The notes beneath the pieces were generated by a model. That model was not told where the DNA came from. It saw nothing but the letters and a program-made list of their open reading frames with translations, and did no database searches. From contig VWZW01001167.1 of assembly GCA_013397115.1 (NCBI GenBank), positions 2,214,903 to 2,278,902 of the forward strand: 64,000 bases of DNA, in the 5' to 3' direction. Made by a program: the position numbers and the translations under genes. Positions 37,201-49,448 of the stretch are shown here, in pieces (within the stretch, counting starts at the first letter, position 1; every line of letters starts with the position of its first letter). Origin of the DNA: Edolisoma coerulescens. Taxonomy: Eukaryota; Chordata; Aves; Passeriformes; Campephagidae.

Positions 37201-37632
37201 AGATTGTGGACATTAAGCCTTTTCTGTGCAAATGGAAACCTAGGCACAGACCAGCCTGAGAGGATTCAAATTTTTCAAATTTTATCAAGCAGTTCCTCTA
37301 GATTGCAGAACAGCTACAAAAGGTGCTACAGCTAATGGCTCCTGAGCTGTAGATTGCTTGAAACTAAGAACAAGAGGGATGGTGCCACTCTGTAACAGGT
37401 AAGACAAGGTACCCCAATTGTTTGATGGGACGATACAACCAAATCTGGAGAGCAGACCTACACACTGAATGTACTTCTGAGACAAAAAGACTCACCCTAT
37501 GCGAATTTTTTCCATTTGTAGTTTTCTGTATATTGTTCACAAAACACCGTTCGTTGTGTAGAGAGTCAAGTAAAATGATCCCAGAAAATGTGTTCAGCCT
37601 CTGTTACTGTGGTTTCATTTCTTTTGAGTTAC
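34273..37632. other. Intron before PLAT D
   Basis: AT-rich intron of 3.4 kb. A minus-strand reading at 35476-35688 follows a TTTGCAG and encodes a non-repetitive peptide, but it is not needed by the phases of the PLAT gene. No repeat is recognised. Confidence 0.55.
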
Positions 37633-37686
37633 CAACCTGTTCCAAGGCTCCTGCTGCAGGCCCATCTGCAATGGAGGCCTCCTTCA
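37633..37686 (-). CDS. Linker exon before PLAT domain D
   Basis: This short exon of 54 nt has a strong acceptor (pyrimidine tract, then CTGCAG) and a donor GTTG|GTAACT. It enters and leaves in phase 1, so it could be skipped without changing frame. It encodes 'KEASIADGPAAGALEQV', a small Ala/Gly-rich linker with no PLAT strand. It joins the end of domain C to 'LVYEVHVCTG' of domain D. Support comes from the splice sites and from phase agreement on both sides; the peptide itself is not recognisable. Confidence 0.7.
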
Positions 37687-39913
37687 CTGCAGGAAGAAAA
37701 AGCCATCCCAAAACTCTGAAAGTTAGAACTGTACAGTCCAATCCCCTATTCTGTAGAAGTAATTCCATTTTACTATGTGCTGATTCAGTGAAATTAAACC
37801 AGCTGAAAAATGGGGTGACAAAAAGCTCAGAGAGAGGTAAACTCAGGAAAAAAGAAAAAAAGGGCCAAAAATGTTGAAAATTATTTATAAAGCCAACCAC
37901 TCAACAGAAGTCAGGAGGCTTTCAGCATTGTGAGGGACGTGTGAGACTCACATCTAGGCATCTGTCCAATGTGGAGCACATCAAAGTAACAGAAGAAATG
38001 TCTTGGAAAACACAGTAACTTTGATAAAGGACATAAGAGGATTAATTAATACAGAATAGCAGGGGAAAAAATCTCAGCTAGCACTCAGTAAAAAAGAAAA
38101 TGACCTTTCAGAAAAGAAGTGATTGAAATCTTCAAATTGCTCACAGAGTAACCTTAGATAAGCTCTATAAACCAAACCGAAAAATCTGCAACATGGATGC
38201 ATGGATGAAACTGTTGAAAAAGGGGAAGTAAAGTGTTTTCAGACAGAGATGATGAGTTTCTAAAAGGCAGATTTTAAAGCAGTATAATAACTGTGCTAAA
38301 AAGTGACAGAACCAAATATATAAAAAATACTATAGGAGTCATATGAGCAGCCAAGTGTACCAGTACCAAATTTCTAGTTGCTCAGTCTATAAAAATGCTA
38401 TCTCCCGAGATACTATCATGAGGCTTCAGGTGTTTTTTAAATCCCAACTCCAGCTTCTGGCATCTATTGATAGCATAAGAAATGAACTACCTTGGACAAA
38501 AGAGAGAGAGAAAGGAAGTTCTCCTGGTTATGAAGAAGAGGTAACCTAAGGGCATACTAAGGACAATAGAATGCAAGTTAGAGAACCCTTTTTTCCAGAT
38601 TTCCCATTCTGGGCACCTGAATCAGGGTTTCCAATACAGAAAGTTGATATATTCCTGAGCCTTCACCAATAACAAGAGATTGTTTGGTCCCAGTTTGCAG
38701 GCACAATTATCAATTCCTTTTGAAGAAGTAATATACAGAACTCAGTAACTTATGACACTTGGCTTTGGACAATATATACAGTAAACAAACACCTCCAGTT
38801 GCTGGAGTTGCATTAAAGACTAAGTTAATATTTTGATATGTTTTGGAAGAAAACAAACCTAATAGAATTAAAGATGAATTTATTGTTGCGAATATGAAAA
38901 TGAAAGTTTTCATGGCAGAAACATGGGTCTCTCTGCTGACTTGGGACAAACTGCTGTCCCCTTGTCAGCTCTTTTCAAAGTAACTTTACTAAAAGAAAAG
39001 TACAGTCATTATTTGAGAATGCTAGCTAAGGGCTAATGAATTGAAGATCCATAGCTGTCTGTGCCTAATGACACTGGTTTGCCTACAACACCACGGAATC
39101 CCCTGGCTGGCTCTCCTTCCTTCTTTCTGGTGTGCAGCATGGAGTGGTTTTAGATCAAAGAACTAGCTTCTTCTTGGATGAAACTACACCAGATCATACA
39201 TTCCATGAACACAGTGACGACAATCTTGACACAAACTGGCAGTCAGTCTGTGGGAACAGATGAGAACAAGCCTGAAGTAACTTCCCTCTAAACTCCCGTG
39301 AAGAGGACATCGGACGCTTGACTAAGTGGGTTTTTAGCACTAAGCGCTTCACTAAGCAAATCCACTCCCACCGGGCTGCCAGTGTAAACAGACAAACTGG
39401 CCAAAGAGCACAAAACCTGGAGAGATGTTAAATGATGCACAACATTGAAATTGTCCAACTGTTTCTATTCGGTCCTCCCTTGAGGCTGGCATACCAAGAT
39501 CACAGAACAGTATTGCACAGTATTGCTCCCAGTTCTGCCTTTTTTCCATATGTCAGAGACTGAAACAGTTCATGCCTAAAACATTGATATAAAGTTTTGC
39601 TCTTTATAACAAAAACTGTATAAAGAAGCTACAACCAAAAAAGCCTCCCTGAAGATACCTGACTAGGACTTCGGACTGTAAGTGAAATCATTAAGATTAG
39701 ATAAAGGGAAAACACACTCTTTAATCATCTCAGGCCTAGGAAAAAACAAACAAGGCTGAAAAAGAAGAAGAATGCACCCACAAGTAAGCCAAACGTGGCA
39801 AAGATTCTTCCCTGGCTGAGTTTGGGGTGGGGGAGACCACAGCCTGCAGAAGCCAGGTTTACACAGACTCCCACCTGAAATGAAGGGGGGGTGGAAATAA
39901 GTGATGTATATTT

Positions 39914-40731
39914 NNNNNNNNNNNNNNNNNNNNNNNNNNNNNNNNNNNNNNNNNNNNNNNNNNNNNNNNNNNNNNNNNNNNNNNNNNNNNNNNNNNNNNN
40001 NNNNNNNNNNNNNNNNNNNNNNNNNNNNNNNNNNNNNNNNNNNNNNNNNNNNNNNNNNNNNNNNNNNNNNNNNNNNNNNNNNNNNNNNNNNNNNNNNNNN
40101 NNNNNNNNNNNNNNNNNNNNNNNNNNNNNNNNNNNNNNNNNNNNNNNNNNNNNNNNNNNNNNNNNNNNNNNNNNNNNNNNNNNNNNNNNNNNNNNNNNNN
40201 NNNNNNNNNNNNNNNNNNNNNNNNNNNNNNNNNNNNNNNNNNNNNNNNNNNNNNNNNNNNNNNNNNNNNNNNNNNNNNNNNNNNNNNNNNNNNNNNNNNN
40301 NNNNNNNNNNNNNNNNNNNNNNNNNNNNNNNNNNNNNNNNNNNNNNNNNNNNNNNNNNNNNNNNNNNNNNNNNNNNNNNNNNNNNNNNNNNNNNNNNNNN
40401 NNNNNNNNNNNNNNNNNNNNNNNNNNNNNNNNNNNNNNNNNNNNNNNNNNNNNNNNNNNNNNNNNNNNNNNNNNNNNNNNNNNNNNNNNNNNNNNNNNNN
40501 NNNNNNNNNNNNNNNNNNNNNNNNNNNNNNNNNNNNNNNNNNNNNNNNNNNNNNNNNNNNNNNNNNNNNNNNNNNNNNNNNNNNNNNNNNNNNNNNNNNN
40601 NNNNNNNNNNNNNNNNNNNNNNNNNNNNNNNNNNNNNNNNNNNNNNNNNNNNNNNNNNNNNNNNNNNNNNNNNNNNNNNNNNNNNNNNNNNNNNNNNNNN
40701 NNNNNNNNNNNNNNNNNNNNNNNNNNNNNNN
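39914..40731. other. Assembly gap (818 N)
   Basis: A run of N bounded on the right by ten C bases (40732-40741) and on the left by a stretch with seven G (39886-39893). The homopolymers point to a GC-rich or structured sequence that sequencing could not cross. The long 'open readings' across it are meaningless. Confidence 0.99.
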
Positions 40732-41739
40732 CCCCCCCCCCATTTTCTATCTAATTCTTTCTTATATTTACTATCAAATAAGACCCATGCTGTTGACTGG
40801 CATAGGGTCTCGTTTGCACCTTAATTCGGGCAGAGGCATTTCTAAGAACTGTAGTATCCGGATCATAACACCATATGACATGCCTGCTTGAATGAAATGG
40901 TCATTTTGTCTCGATCTGTCAAACAGGAAGGTTGTATCTCCGGTTTTATCACATGGTATTTACTACCTGGGTTTCACAAAGGGTGTTTGGCATTTTGCCA
41001 CAACAAAAGGGTAAAGATACAGGTTAGTGCAGCGTTAAGGCTAAAAGAGAACAAATTCTTAATGGCTGACACTGGTTAAGAGGGACTATCTTCCTCAGAA
41101 GTGGTGCATATATTTATTTAGAAGACACAAATATAAAACATATCAGGTTAGGACATTTCAGCTACAATTACAGTTCTCACTCTAATCTCCAGTAAATGCT
41201 ATCTAATCACTATTTGGAGCAACAGTCTAAAATATGTATTCTTCATGGCATGCACAAAAATTATCAGCTTTCAAAAAACAAACTTGTTAATGAATTTTAC
41301 GATAAAGAGAAGCTTGACCATTTACCTATGCAGTTGGTGCCTTCCGACTGATAAAACAGGGATAAAAATTTTTTAGCAATAATACATGTGTTATTACTAT
41401 CTACTTTGGTCATCTTTTGCACTATTTTAGTCAGTGGCCACCTTCTAACCTTTCTGTATTTGCCTGCACACTTCTCCAAGTGGAAAAGAACACTAAATCT
41501 TTGGAGCTGGAATTTTTCCTGCCTCGGTCTCAGTATTTGTCTTTTATCTCATTTCAGTACAGTTATTCCTTTGTTTATGTGAACAAGAACAGGACACATT
41601 TACCCATTTATATCCTCATTTGACATTTATGTTCACATAAACACAGCAGTAAGAAAATTCAATACCTCTTGCCTCAGGTACCCCTTTAGAACAAAAGTTC
41701 AGCCATATCTGAAGACAAGCCACGTTAGGATGTGTGATA

Positions 41740-42830
41740 AAGGTCTGCACATGTACAAAGGAATACAGGCAGCGGGCAGTCCAAGTAACATCCTTCTCTG
41801 GCTTCTCCCAGGCCCATCACAGGAACCGTCAGCCCGTCTCCACAATCACAGGTGCACAAGGGCAGGTGGGAAACCATAGAGACTTAGACAAAGGCAACCC
41901 TCTTCCAGCCCCTGCAGGGCTGTCCCAGGAGTCTCAGTCTGGGCATGAAACCCACCACAATGAGACAATTATGAGGTTTGATGCCCAAGGGTGTCAGATG
42001 CAATATAGGGCAGAGGTGAAGAGCATTTTGGGATTGCAGAGGACTTACGAGACATTTAGGAGAGGAACTAAAGGCAGGGAATTAGATGGGTCTAGGTGAC
42101 TTCGGGAGGAACTGGTGTTAGAAAACAGATCATATCTGTTCTCTCTGTGTGTGCATGTGTGGGTAGGGAGTCTAAGTGCCAGCAACTGGACTTGGAGTCC
42201 TGCATGGCAGCAACTGGAGAGACTGAAGGGAATAAACCTGTCAGCGAGTGGAGTGGGACCAGGGGTCAGAGATCCATGTCTCTGAGTGCAAGACCACATG
42301 AGCAGCCAAGTGTTGGAGGGACCATGGAAGTCTTGCTCAGCTGCCAGAGACACCCTGAGGTATGGGTGTCTTTAGGGGTGAGACATGCTGGGGTGGGCAT
42401 GAGGGAAATAGCCTGTACCAGCAGCTGGAGCAGGGCTGTGGCCTCAGGGGCTCGTATGTCCAGTTGCCAGCAACTGGAGAGACTGGGATCCAGGGGCAAC
42501 TGAAGAACAGAGAGAGTGTGTGAGCCCAGCTGCTGGATCCACCTTGTACACACATCGATACATAGATATAGCCCCACTGTTGGACATCCATCCTGCTCAG
42601 CCAGAGAGCGGAGCAGGATGAGGCTGCTGGTGCTGTGTTTGTGCAACTGCTCTGTGTGTCTGGGTGATCTGTGCAGCTGGCCTTGGTGTGTGCTACATGC
42701 CTGTGCTCTCTGTGGGTGCTGACTGGGAACGTGCTGCCCCTTGCTGCTGGTTGGACCTGGGGCCGTGCAGCTGTGGCAGCCTCACTGAGCTACACTGACC
42801 TGCCACATCTGGTCTGATTCCCCCAATACT
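41740..42830 (+). repeat. Interspersed repeat, copy 2, with internal minisatellite-like motif
   Basis: This GC-richer block shares ordered motifs with 31240-31700. A motif close to 'gccagcaactggagagactg' recurs at about 42178, 42206, 42418 and 42466. A GT-rich section and 'actgggaacgtgctg' follow near 42640-42740. It could be a long LTR or non-autonomous element. Open readings in it (for example 42096-42503) show no protein domain. The family is unknown to me and the boundaries are approximate. Confidence 0.6.
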
Positions 42831-45642
42831 CCTGTGTTATAAAGCCAAGTCAAAAGTATTCAAAGTCTTCTATCTTATTTTCATTGAGTGACACTTAAGA
42901 CTTCCCCAGCTCAGGGCATGATTACTAATTTCCAATATCTATCACTTAGAAAATAGTTGAACAACTTTTATTTTGTGTATCACCGTGTAACTAGGGGATG
43001 AAACCAAACGAAAAGAGCAACAAGTAAAAAATCCAAAAAAAAGAAAAAGNATTTGTTGTATCCTTGCTATTGTTGATTCTTTTGTAAACCAACCCAAAAA
43101 AAAAAAAAACAAAAAAAAAAAAGCACAAGACTGCGTAGAAGAATCACAGAAAAAAAACAACCAAAACAGTTTGGAGCAAACCTCCAGGGATCACCCAGTT
43201 CAATAGCATGATGAATTCAGGGACAACTTCAAACACAGATCAGGTGAAGCTTTTTAAATCTCCAGGGCTGGAAAAGAGAAGATGTAATAGGAAGAGAAAA
43301 AGGAGCCATGGACCCAGAAACCTTGAAAATGTGGAAAAAATAAGAAAAGGGAAGACAAAGGCAGAGATGCATTGGAGGGATAAGAAACCTGAGTTAGGAA
43401 AGGAAGTTGAGACTGGTGTGATGCAGAGATTGCAAAAGAACTGAAATCAACACTTGGAGTAGGAGACCAGATTAGTGTCAATTTTTTGAAGTGGCTGAGG
43501 GACAGTCAGAAAAACTAAGAGGGGTTACCAAGGTGAGAAATTTGAATGGAAAAGAAGCAAGTTCAGAGAGGAAGGTAAAGAAAAGCTAACAGATTCAGGA
43601 AATAAATTCCTATCTTAAGACAAGGTGCTAGAAAATAAAGAAAGCCAAGGAATCAAAAGTTAATTCCAAGGCTTTGGATCCATATTGGTTGCATAGAAAA
43701 CTTCGGTTGGAGAAAGGGAGAAAAAGAAAAAGGAAAAATTACCCTTTCTTCTAAGAGGGAAGCTGAGGAATGAGGTAAGTGTTTAAGAAAAGCAATTAAA
43801 AGACCAATGCCTTCTGTGCTTAGTTTACATTTGTTTGCTTTTTTTAAAGTTTCCAGCACATGACTTTTATGCTTAAGCAAATCTAGTATGACCAGAAGAT
43901 AACAGATTAAATTGAAAGTACAGAATACAAACTACTAAATCATATCAAATCTTCTTTAAGTAATTAGCACCATGTAGTTTCTTCTGCTGGAGAAAGTGAC
44001 TTGATGTGGTTTGTTCAGTACTTGTAAGCAATTAGCTTTTAAATGGGAAATGAAAATGGATAGTGTTTTGTTTGCTTGTTCTTGAGAAAATAAACAGGAA
44101 ATCCTTTGGACTCCTTGCTGAGTTTGTATTGATGTTCAATTTAAATGTTCCTAAAATCAATAACTAGTTAGTAAAACTTAATTTTTTGGGAAATTTCCAA
44201 GTTCTTTTGGAAATATGTCTTTTCTTACATACTTGAAACATATATTTTAATAAAGATAATGTTCTTGTAAACATAAGGAAATATGCAGTAATACAATGAC
44301 TAAAGACTAAATAAATGTGCTGTTTTAAATATATTCCCAGCTTTTGATAGAATTGAGTTGATTTTTCATATACAAATATATAAATAGAGTGCATTGACCA
44401 GAATATTAGTACTTTTCTATGAATGTGTTTTTCAGACTGCATAATGCAGATTTGAATTATTGATGCTGAATTGATTGTTCATCCAACTTAATTGGCTTCT
44501 GCACTATTTTTCTATTGCACCAGTAAATGACATATATGTCACTGTGAGTGGCATATGGTACTGTGGTACATGTCAATGATCGTAGGACTTGGTTCATCCT
44601 GATCAGTCTCATTTTTTGAAAACTCTTATTGAAGTCAGTGACTATTCTACAAAAAAGAATTAAAAGAAAAAAAGACAAAGTGGAAATGTGAGCTGGCTCA
44701 TACATGTTTCTCAGCATCTTCTGACCTCTGTAATAAAACATTCACACATCATGGACTTAATATTTTTTTCAGAGAATTATATTCTTTTGACTTAAGGGTT
44801 TTCACTTCTTTGATGTTTTCTTCTGAAATTATTTGGTTCTCACTAAATGCATGATGATCTTTTTTTATGTTGAATCCCAGACAACTTGCAAAATTCCCTG
44901 CATCAGTTTGAATCCAATCTGCTAAATGGTAGCACCTATCTATGTAAGACCTGTCAGACATTATTTGCCATCAGCTGCATCGTTTTCATTCTATTATTGT
45001 AAAGAGAATCTATTAAAAAAAAAAAACCACACATAGTGTTTATTCTGAATCCCTATTCCTCTATAAAGGCCCATGACTTTTTAAATACTAACCTTATATG
45101 ATGGGCTATTTCCCGCTTCCCTTGAAGAGAACAAAGTGCATCAAAGCTGTCATAAACCTTGAAGTTCCAAAGGGTCACCCTGCAGCTAACAATTTCTATG
45201 TGAATGGCCGTGACTCAAGCCTGATTTGAAAAAACCTGTGTGTGATGATTCAGATCATGGATTTCTGGTAAAGTGTGTTTTATATAGGACAAGAAAGGAT
45301 GATACCAAACTTGCTAAAAGGAACTGGATGTCACGTGACATTACGTACCTTGATTTCCTATCTGATGAGCAGTATTTACCAGTGATGTATGGGCACTCTG
45401 AGAAATCAAAAATTTTATAGGGCAAGGAGCCCTGGCCACAGCTATTATTCTGATTTTGGGAAGAAAAGGAATGGGGTTAAATGATCACTTCCCTCTCCTG
45501 TGGAGCTAGAAAGTATCTGGAAGGGATTGCTTCATGATTACACTGGCTTTTGGGCCTGCTGCCCTGGAGGAAACATGAAAAGCTGTCATATACTCACAGG
45601 ATATGGTTAGTCAACACATGATCTAAAATACTGAGCACGTAC

Positions 45643-45867
45643 ATGGCAAAAGCTCCTCTGCAGGGTTTCTTATAGCCACTTCTCTCCATGTATCACCTTC
45701 ATCCTTGTCTTTGGAAAGCCAGCTCTCTATGGGGAGACAAATCTCTTCATCAGAAAGAGGGACTACTCTTTCAAGTCTGACTTCTCCAGGTGCCAGCTGG
45801 GATCATTTCCAGTGTTGTCATGGCCAATGCAGATTTTATATAGCTGGCCAAGATCTTTGAGATTAAT
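45643..45867 (-). pseudogene. PLAT domain C, second-half exon with one-base deletion
   Basis: The exon is 225 nt, with acceptor TTCTTAAAG and donor CCAT|GTACGT. It opens with 'INLKDLGQLYKICIGHDNTG' and 'NDPSWHLE', a very typical PLAT second half with the His-Asp-Asn turn. It then breaks: the next codons lead to TAG at 45763-45765. Moving to the next frame at about 45781-45788 restores an open reading to the end, with 'RLERVVPLSDEEICLPIE', 'SWLSKDKDEGDTWREVA' and 'RNPAEELLP'. A 226-nt exon would be 1 mod 3, exactly the phase-1 exit needed to join exon 37633-37686, so a single-base deletion explains both the stop and the length. No alternative splice site removes it. Confidence 0.92.
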
Positions 45868-48800
45868 CTTTAAGAAAAAAGAAAATCCAGATTTTAATAA
45901 CTAATTAGAGTGTTGTCTTTTAGCCATCCTTCTTACACTGGCCATACAAGCTAAATATGCATCTAACATAGTTGAGAGTAATGGAGTTTGTTGGAAAACT
46001 AAGCCTTAATATACAATCAATCCCAGAGAAACAGAGCAAAAACATATGGAGTAGCCTGCAAGTGCAATTTTATTGACTTCAGTACTGCATTATTTAAAGT
46101 GAGTAAAGGGCTCAGACAATCCAGTCTGTTTCTAGACCTCTTCACAGAATCCAGTTTCTAGTGTTATAATGTAAATCTCTATTTCTAGACAAATACTTTA
46201 ACAAGCAGAAATAAGTTCAGTCATTGCTAAACAAAATAGTACGAGTCCACCAGCAGAGCCCTATTAACTATTCCTACCACTTAGCAGTCTGCTACTTTTC
46301 TCTTTGACTCCTCTTTTTATGTGCACTGCTGTCAGGGTTGACTGTTTCGGTAAGTGCTGATGCCACACTGCAGCAAATTTTAACAATAAAACATGACTAT
46401 GTCGCATTGAATACTGCAGCGTTGAAATAAGAGCCGCTGTGTTTTGGGTTGCAGAAGTATTTTGGGCAATGCTGATGACAGGAATCTAAGCACAAAAGCA
46501 GGGTTAACCACTTTCAACCTTTTTTTTTTTTAAACTTTTTTGTCAGTGTGGTGTTTGAAAGGTCATGGTAATTGGGAAAAAAATCACCAAGTAAAAAAGA
46601 ACAAAAAATAGTAGTTTCCTTTACTATTATAGCAATTTTGTACTACTTCACATCAAAACAAAAAGGAAACAAATATCCCTGAGGTAAGCCTGGCACAATT
46701 CAGTCTCATAGGTGAGAGCATGACACGTATGCTAGTAATAAAAAGTCCGAATAGAGTCACACTTATGACCATTGTAGTAGGTTTTGCTATATTAAAACAC
46801 TATGTTAAAGTAAGATGTGCCAACTGAAGATACTATTATAGCATTAATGCAATAAAACCACGTACCTCAAAGATATGCTGCTAATACTCACAGCAGAATT
46901 ACAGCAACAGATAGAAAGCACTCTGAAACTAGCCACAAATGTAGCCAGGACATAGGCTAAGTTGCCCTAATAAATTTGTCACCCAGCTGCAAAGCAGAGA
47001 CTTCTGCAGTGGGCAAGGGACTGATAAGGTTGCCTTGCAAATAAATATAAAGATATATTAATGAGTAGAGTATGGTATTGGTGAACAACAAAGGTGGTGC
47101 TCTCCTGAGATGGAGGCACTGGCTGCTATTTGTGGTGCAGAAGTGCTAAAGGGCAATTTAGTAAATAAAATACTGATACCTTGTGACCTCATGTCCATTA
47201 TTAAATTCTGGCTTAACCCCTGTTGAAAGAGAAGCATCACAGCCATCACAGATTATTGTATACAATAATCATTACCATGATTCTTGTTCAGGACCAGAAA
47301 ACTCTGTCAAAGAGCCCCTTTCAATTTCTGAAGCATCTAATCAGTCATTTGGCTATGAAGCAAACTGAGACATTGATAAAGCAAATCCTGCATATCTATA
47401 GTATATAGAGATCATATGAGTTGGCTCAAAAGTGAAGCTATAACTTTTTAAATTATATTGATTTATCATATTATGCTAAAGTGGATTTTTTTTTTGTTTC
47501 AGAAGGAGGTCTAAGATGGGAGATATGTTTCCAGGTGAATTCCCCTGCAAAGACTGTGGACACCTCCTCCTGGTCTTTCTCCTCCTGTTGTGTTCCAGCA
47601 GATCCATTTCCTTCTCATGCTGGAGGCCCTGGAGCTGGATGCAGCACTCCATGTGGGGGCTCACAAGAGCAGAATAGAGGGGCAGAATCCCCTCCCTTGA
47701 CCTGCCGGCCACACAGTAGATGATGTTTGGCAGACCACTGGTGCAACTGGGGAAAATATCACAAAAATAAGCACATGTGGGAGAGCTGATTCAAAAAGGG
47801 GGGGGGGGAAGGAAAAAAATAAAGAACAAAATAAGAAGCAATTTGAAAAAGAAGAGGGAAATTATGAAACCCATTCATCACCATATCAGCATGCAGGGAC
47901 TTCCTGTTACTGGATAAGCAACAGAGCAATCCATCAAACCTAATCAAATGAAGTTTCAAGAAGAATTGGTGCAGAACAGAAAGCTCTGCCCAGACCATTG
48001 GGTTTCTCCAGGAGATGCATCTAATTGCAACTAGTTCAATCAGATTAATTGAAGTCTTGTTTAGCATCTCCAAACATGTATGTCCTTGCGTTTTTCTTGC
48101 TTTCTATCCTTCCCTAACATCCACACTCTAAAAGCAGTTGTGATATAACCAAATTAAGAAAGTTACAACCGTGCGTTAAAGGGGAATTTGCCCAAACTTT
48201 CAAGTCAAGTATATTTGCTTGCTTTCAGCTGAGGGGAGAAACAGTATAAAGCATCCTTGTCTACTTGACTCACAAATTAAAAGGTTTTTGGAACAGTAAT
48301 GGTGGACTTACAGGTATGCTGGACTTACAGGTAATGGCGTATTTCTGAGTCTGAAAAGTCTCAAAAATAACTCAAAACACAGAACATTGCCCATATGATA
48401 ACATGCTTAGTAATATGCTTAATATTTTTGCATAATATTCTCTTTCTGAATAATTGTTTATTAGTGATCTTGGGGGAAAAAGTCACATTTATTCCTGGGT
48501 GGAAATTAGGTAATGGCAGAGGGGAAATCAACTGTATATGATGTCCTGAAAGATGTATAATACAATTACAAATTTATTTTCAGTACCAGTTGCATTTTTG
48601 GGGCTTGGAACAATTCATCTTGATGTCAGATCAGATATCACATTGTTCTCTCAGTGGTAACATGTTAGTTTTTGTCAATTGGAATCCCGTCAACTGTATG
48701 TCAAATTTTGCTCTTGCAGTGAGATGCAGAGGAAAATATTCTCATAACACAGTAGAGCTAACGATATTCTTTTGACAGCATAAACAGTGTCTTGAGGTTG

Positions 48801-49372
48801 CTTCTTCCTTTCCTGCGTTGAATAAATTGCCTTGAACTTCTGCATGACTTGAACACAACCTGGCATTTAGAAATCTACTTTCACAGCCAGAATGTTCTGT
48901 AAAAAGTTGTAGAACAAAGTTGACTTTGTTACCCTTGCAAACAACATGCTTACAAAAACCTTAGTCTAGCTGTTCTAGGATGTTCCAGCACCACAGCTGC
49001 AAAAGTAACATTCCTGTTTATATGGAAACAGCTGTTCTGGTAGACCTGCAATAAATATCCAAAGAGGAAAGGATGAGTTCCAGAACTAAAGCATCATTCT
49101 GAAAATCAGCTAGATTCTGTTCCTGTATCTGCTTTAGGCTTCCTGAAAAACATTACAAAATTCACAAGCCCATTTTGCTTTACTGTCTCAACTATACCAC
49201 AAGGACGACATTTACATGTCTCTTACAGGGGCATTGCAAAACTCTCTTCAAACATTTTGCGATCCTCAGAAAAAGGTGCAACTCTGAAATTCTGTATTTT
49301 TTTCTAAAATTTTGTATTTATTTTGGGTTAGTTGCTACTTTTCTAAAATTAAATTGAGAGGTCAAAAATTAC
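45868..49372. other. Interval where the first half of PLAT C should be
   Basis: A phase-1 to phase-0 PLAT first-half exon is required between 49373-49448 and 45643-45867. I read this interval for a TGD turn, a VY/LY-I strand and an F-end next to GT and found no convincing candidate. It holds a CR1 fragment at 47500-47725. The exon is deleted, too decayed to see, or missed. Confidence 0.55.
47500..47725 (-). mobile_element. CR1 LINE fragment
   Basis: On the minus strand the block contains 'ggggattctgcccctctatt' and 'catggagtgctgcatccagc', the same CR1 segment that is present on the plus strand at 56290-56350. It is about 225 bases and truncated at both ends. A G-run and A-run follow at about 47799-47820. 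Confidence 0.85.
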
Positions 49373-49448
49373 CAACTGTAATGGTGTAGTAGAGTTTGGA
49401 CATGGAGGGAAATTCAAATTCCATTGTGATGTGGCTTACACCAGCCAC
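49373..49448 (-). pseudogene. PLAT B end / PLAT C start exon with frame conflict
   Basis: The exon is 76 nt, with acceptor TTCTATAG and donor GTTG|GTAATT. If it follows the pattern of 59519-59577 and 28521-28576 it should begin in phase 2, giving R-W-L-V and then an immediate TAA. In the other frame the remainder is open and ends 'FPSMSKLYYTITV', which is how the first strand of a PLAT domain looks (compare 'CEIVTV' at the end of exon 11598-11811), leaving in phase 1. The RWL start and the YTITV end therefore lie in different frames, which suggests a one-base deletion or two-base insertion inside the exon. If the exon really starts in phase 0, no lesion is needed. The splice sites themselves are good. 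Confidence 0.6.

Larger units (their letters stand above)
37687..45642. other. Intron between PLAT C and the D linker, with assembly gap
   Basis: Intron of 8 kb containing the N gap (39914-40731), the repeat at 41740-42830, a single ambiguous base at 43050, and A-rich, CR1-like debris at about 43136-43205 ('aatcacagaa ... ggagcaaacctccaggg'). No coding exon is required here, because the phases on either side already join. Confidence 0.6.

Noticed and set aside
39859..40824. Long open readings of about 290-300 codons across 39859-40824 on both strands
   Set aside because: They consist almost entirely of N and are an artefact of the assembly gap.
45093..45179. 87-nt exon-like segment with CTGCAG acceptor and AAG|GTTAGT donor, open as 'VTLWNFKVYDSFDALC'
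   Set aside because: In the phase required between 45643-45867 and 37633-37686 it starts with a TGA, and those two exons already join in frame without it. No PLAT strand is visible.
48977..49045. Minus-strand 'CGAGTS' near an acceptor-like TTTTGCAG, considered as the missing PLAT C first half
   Set aside because: The matching frame stops immediately and no further PLAT strand follows.
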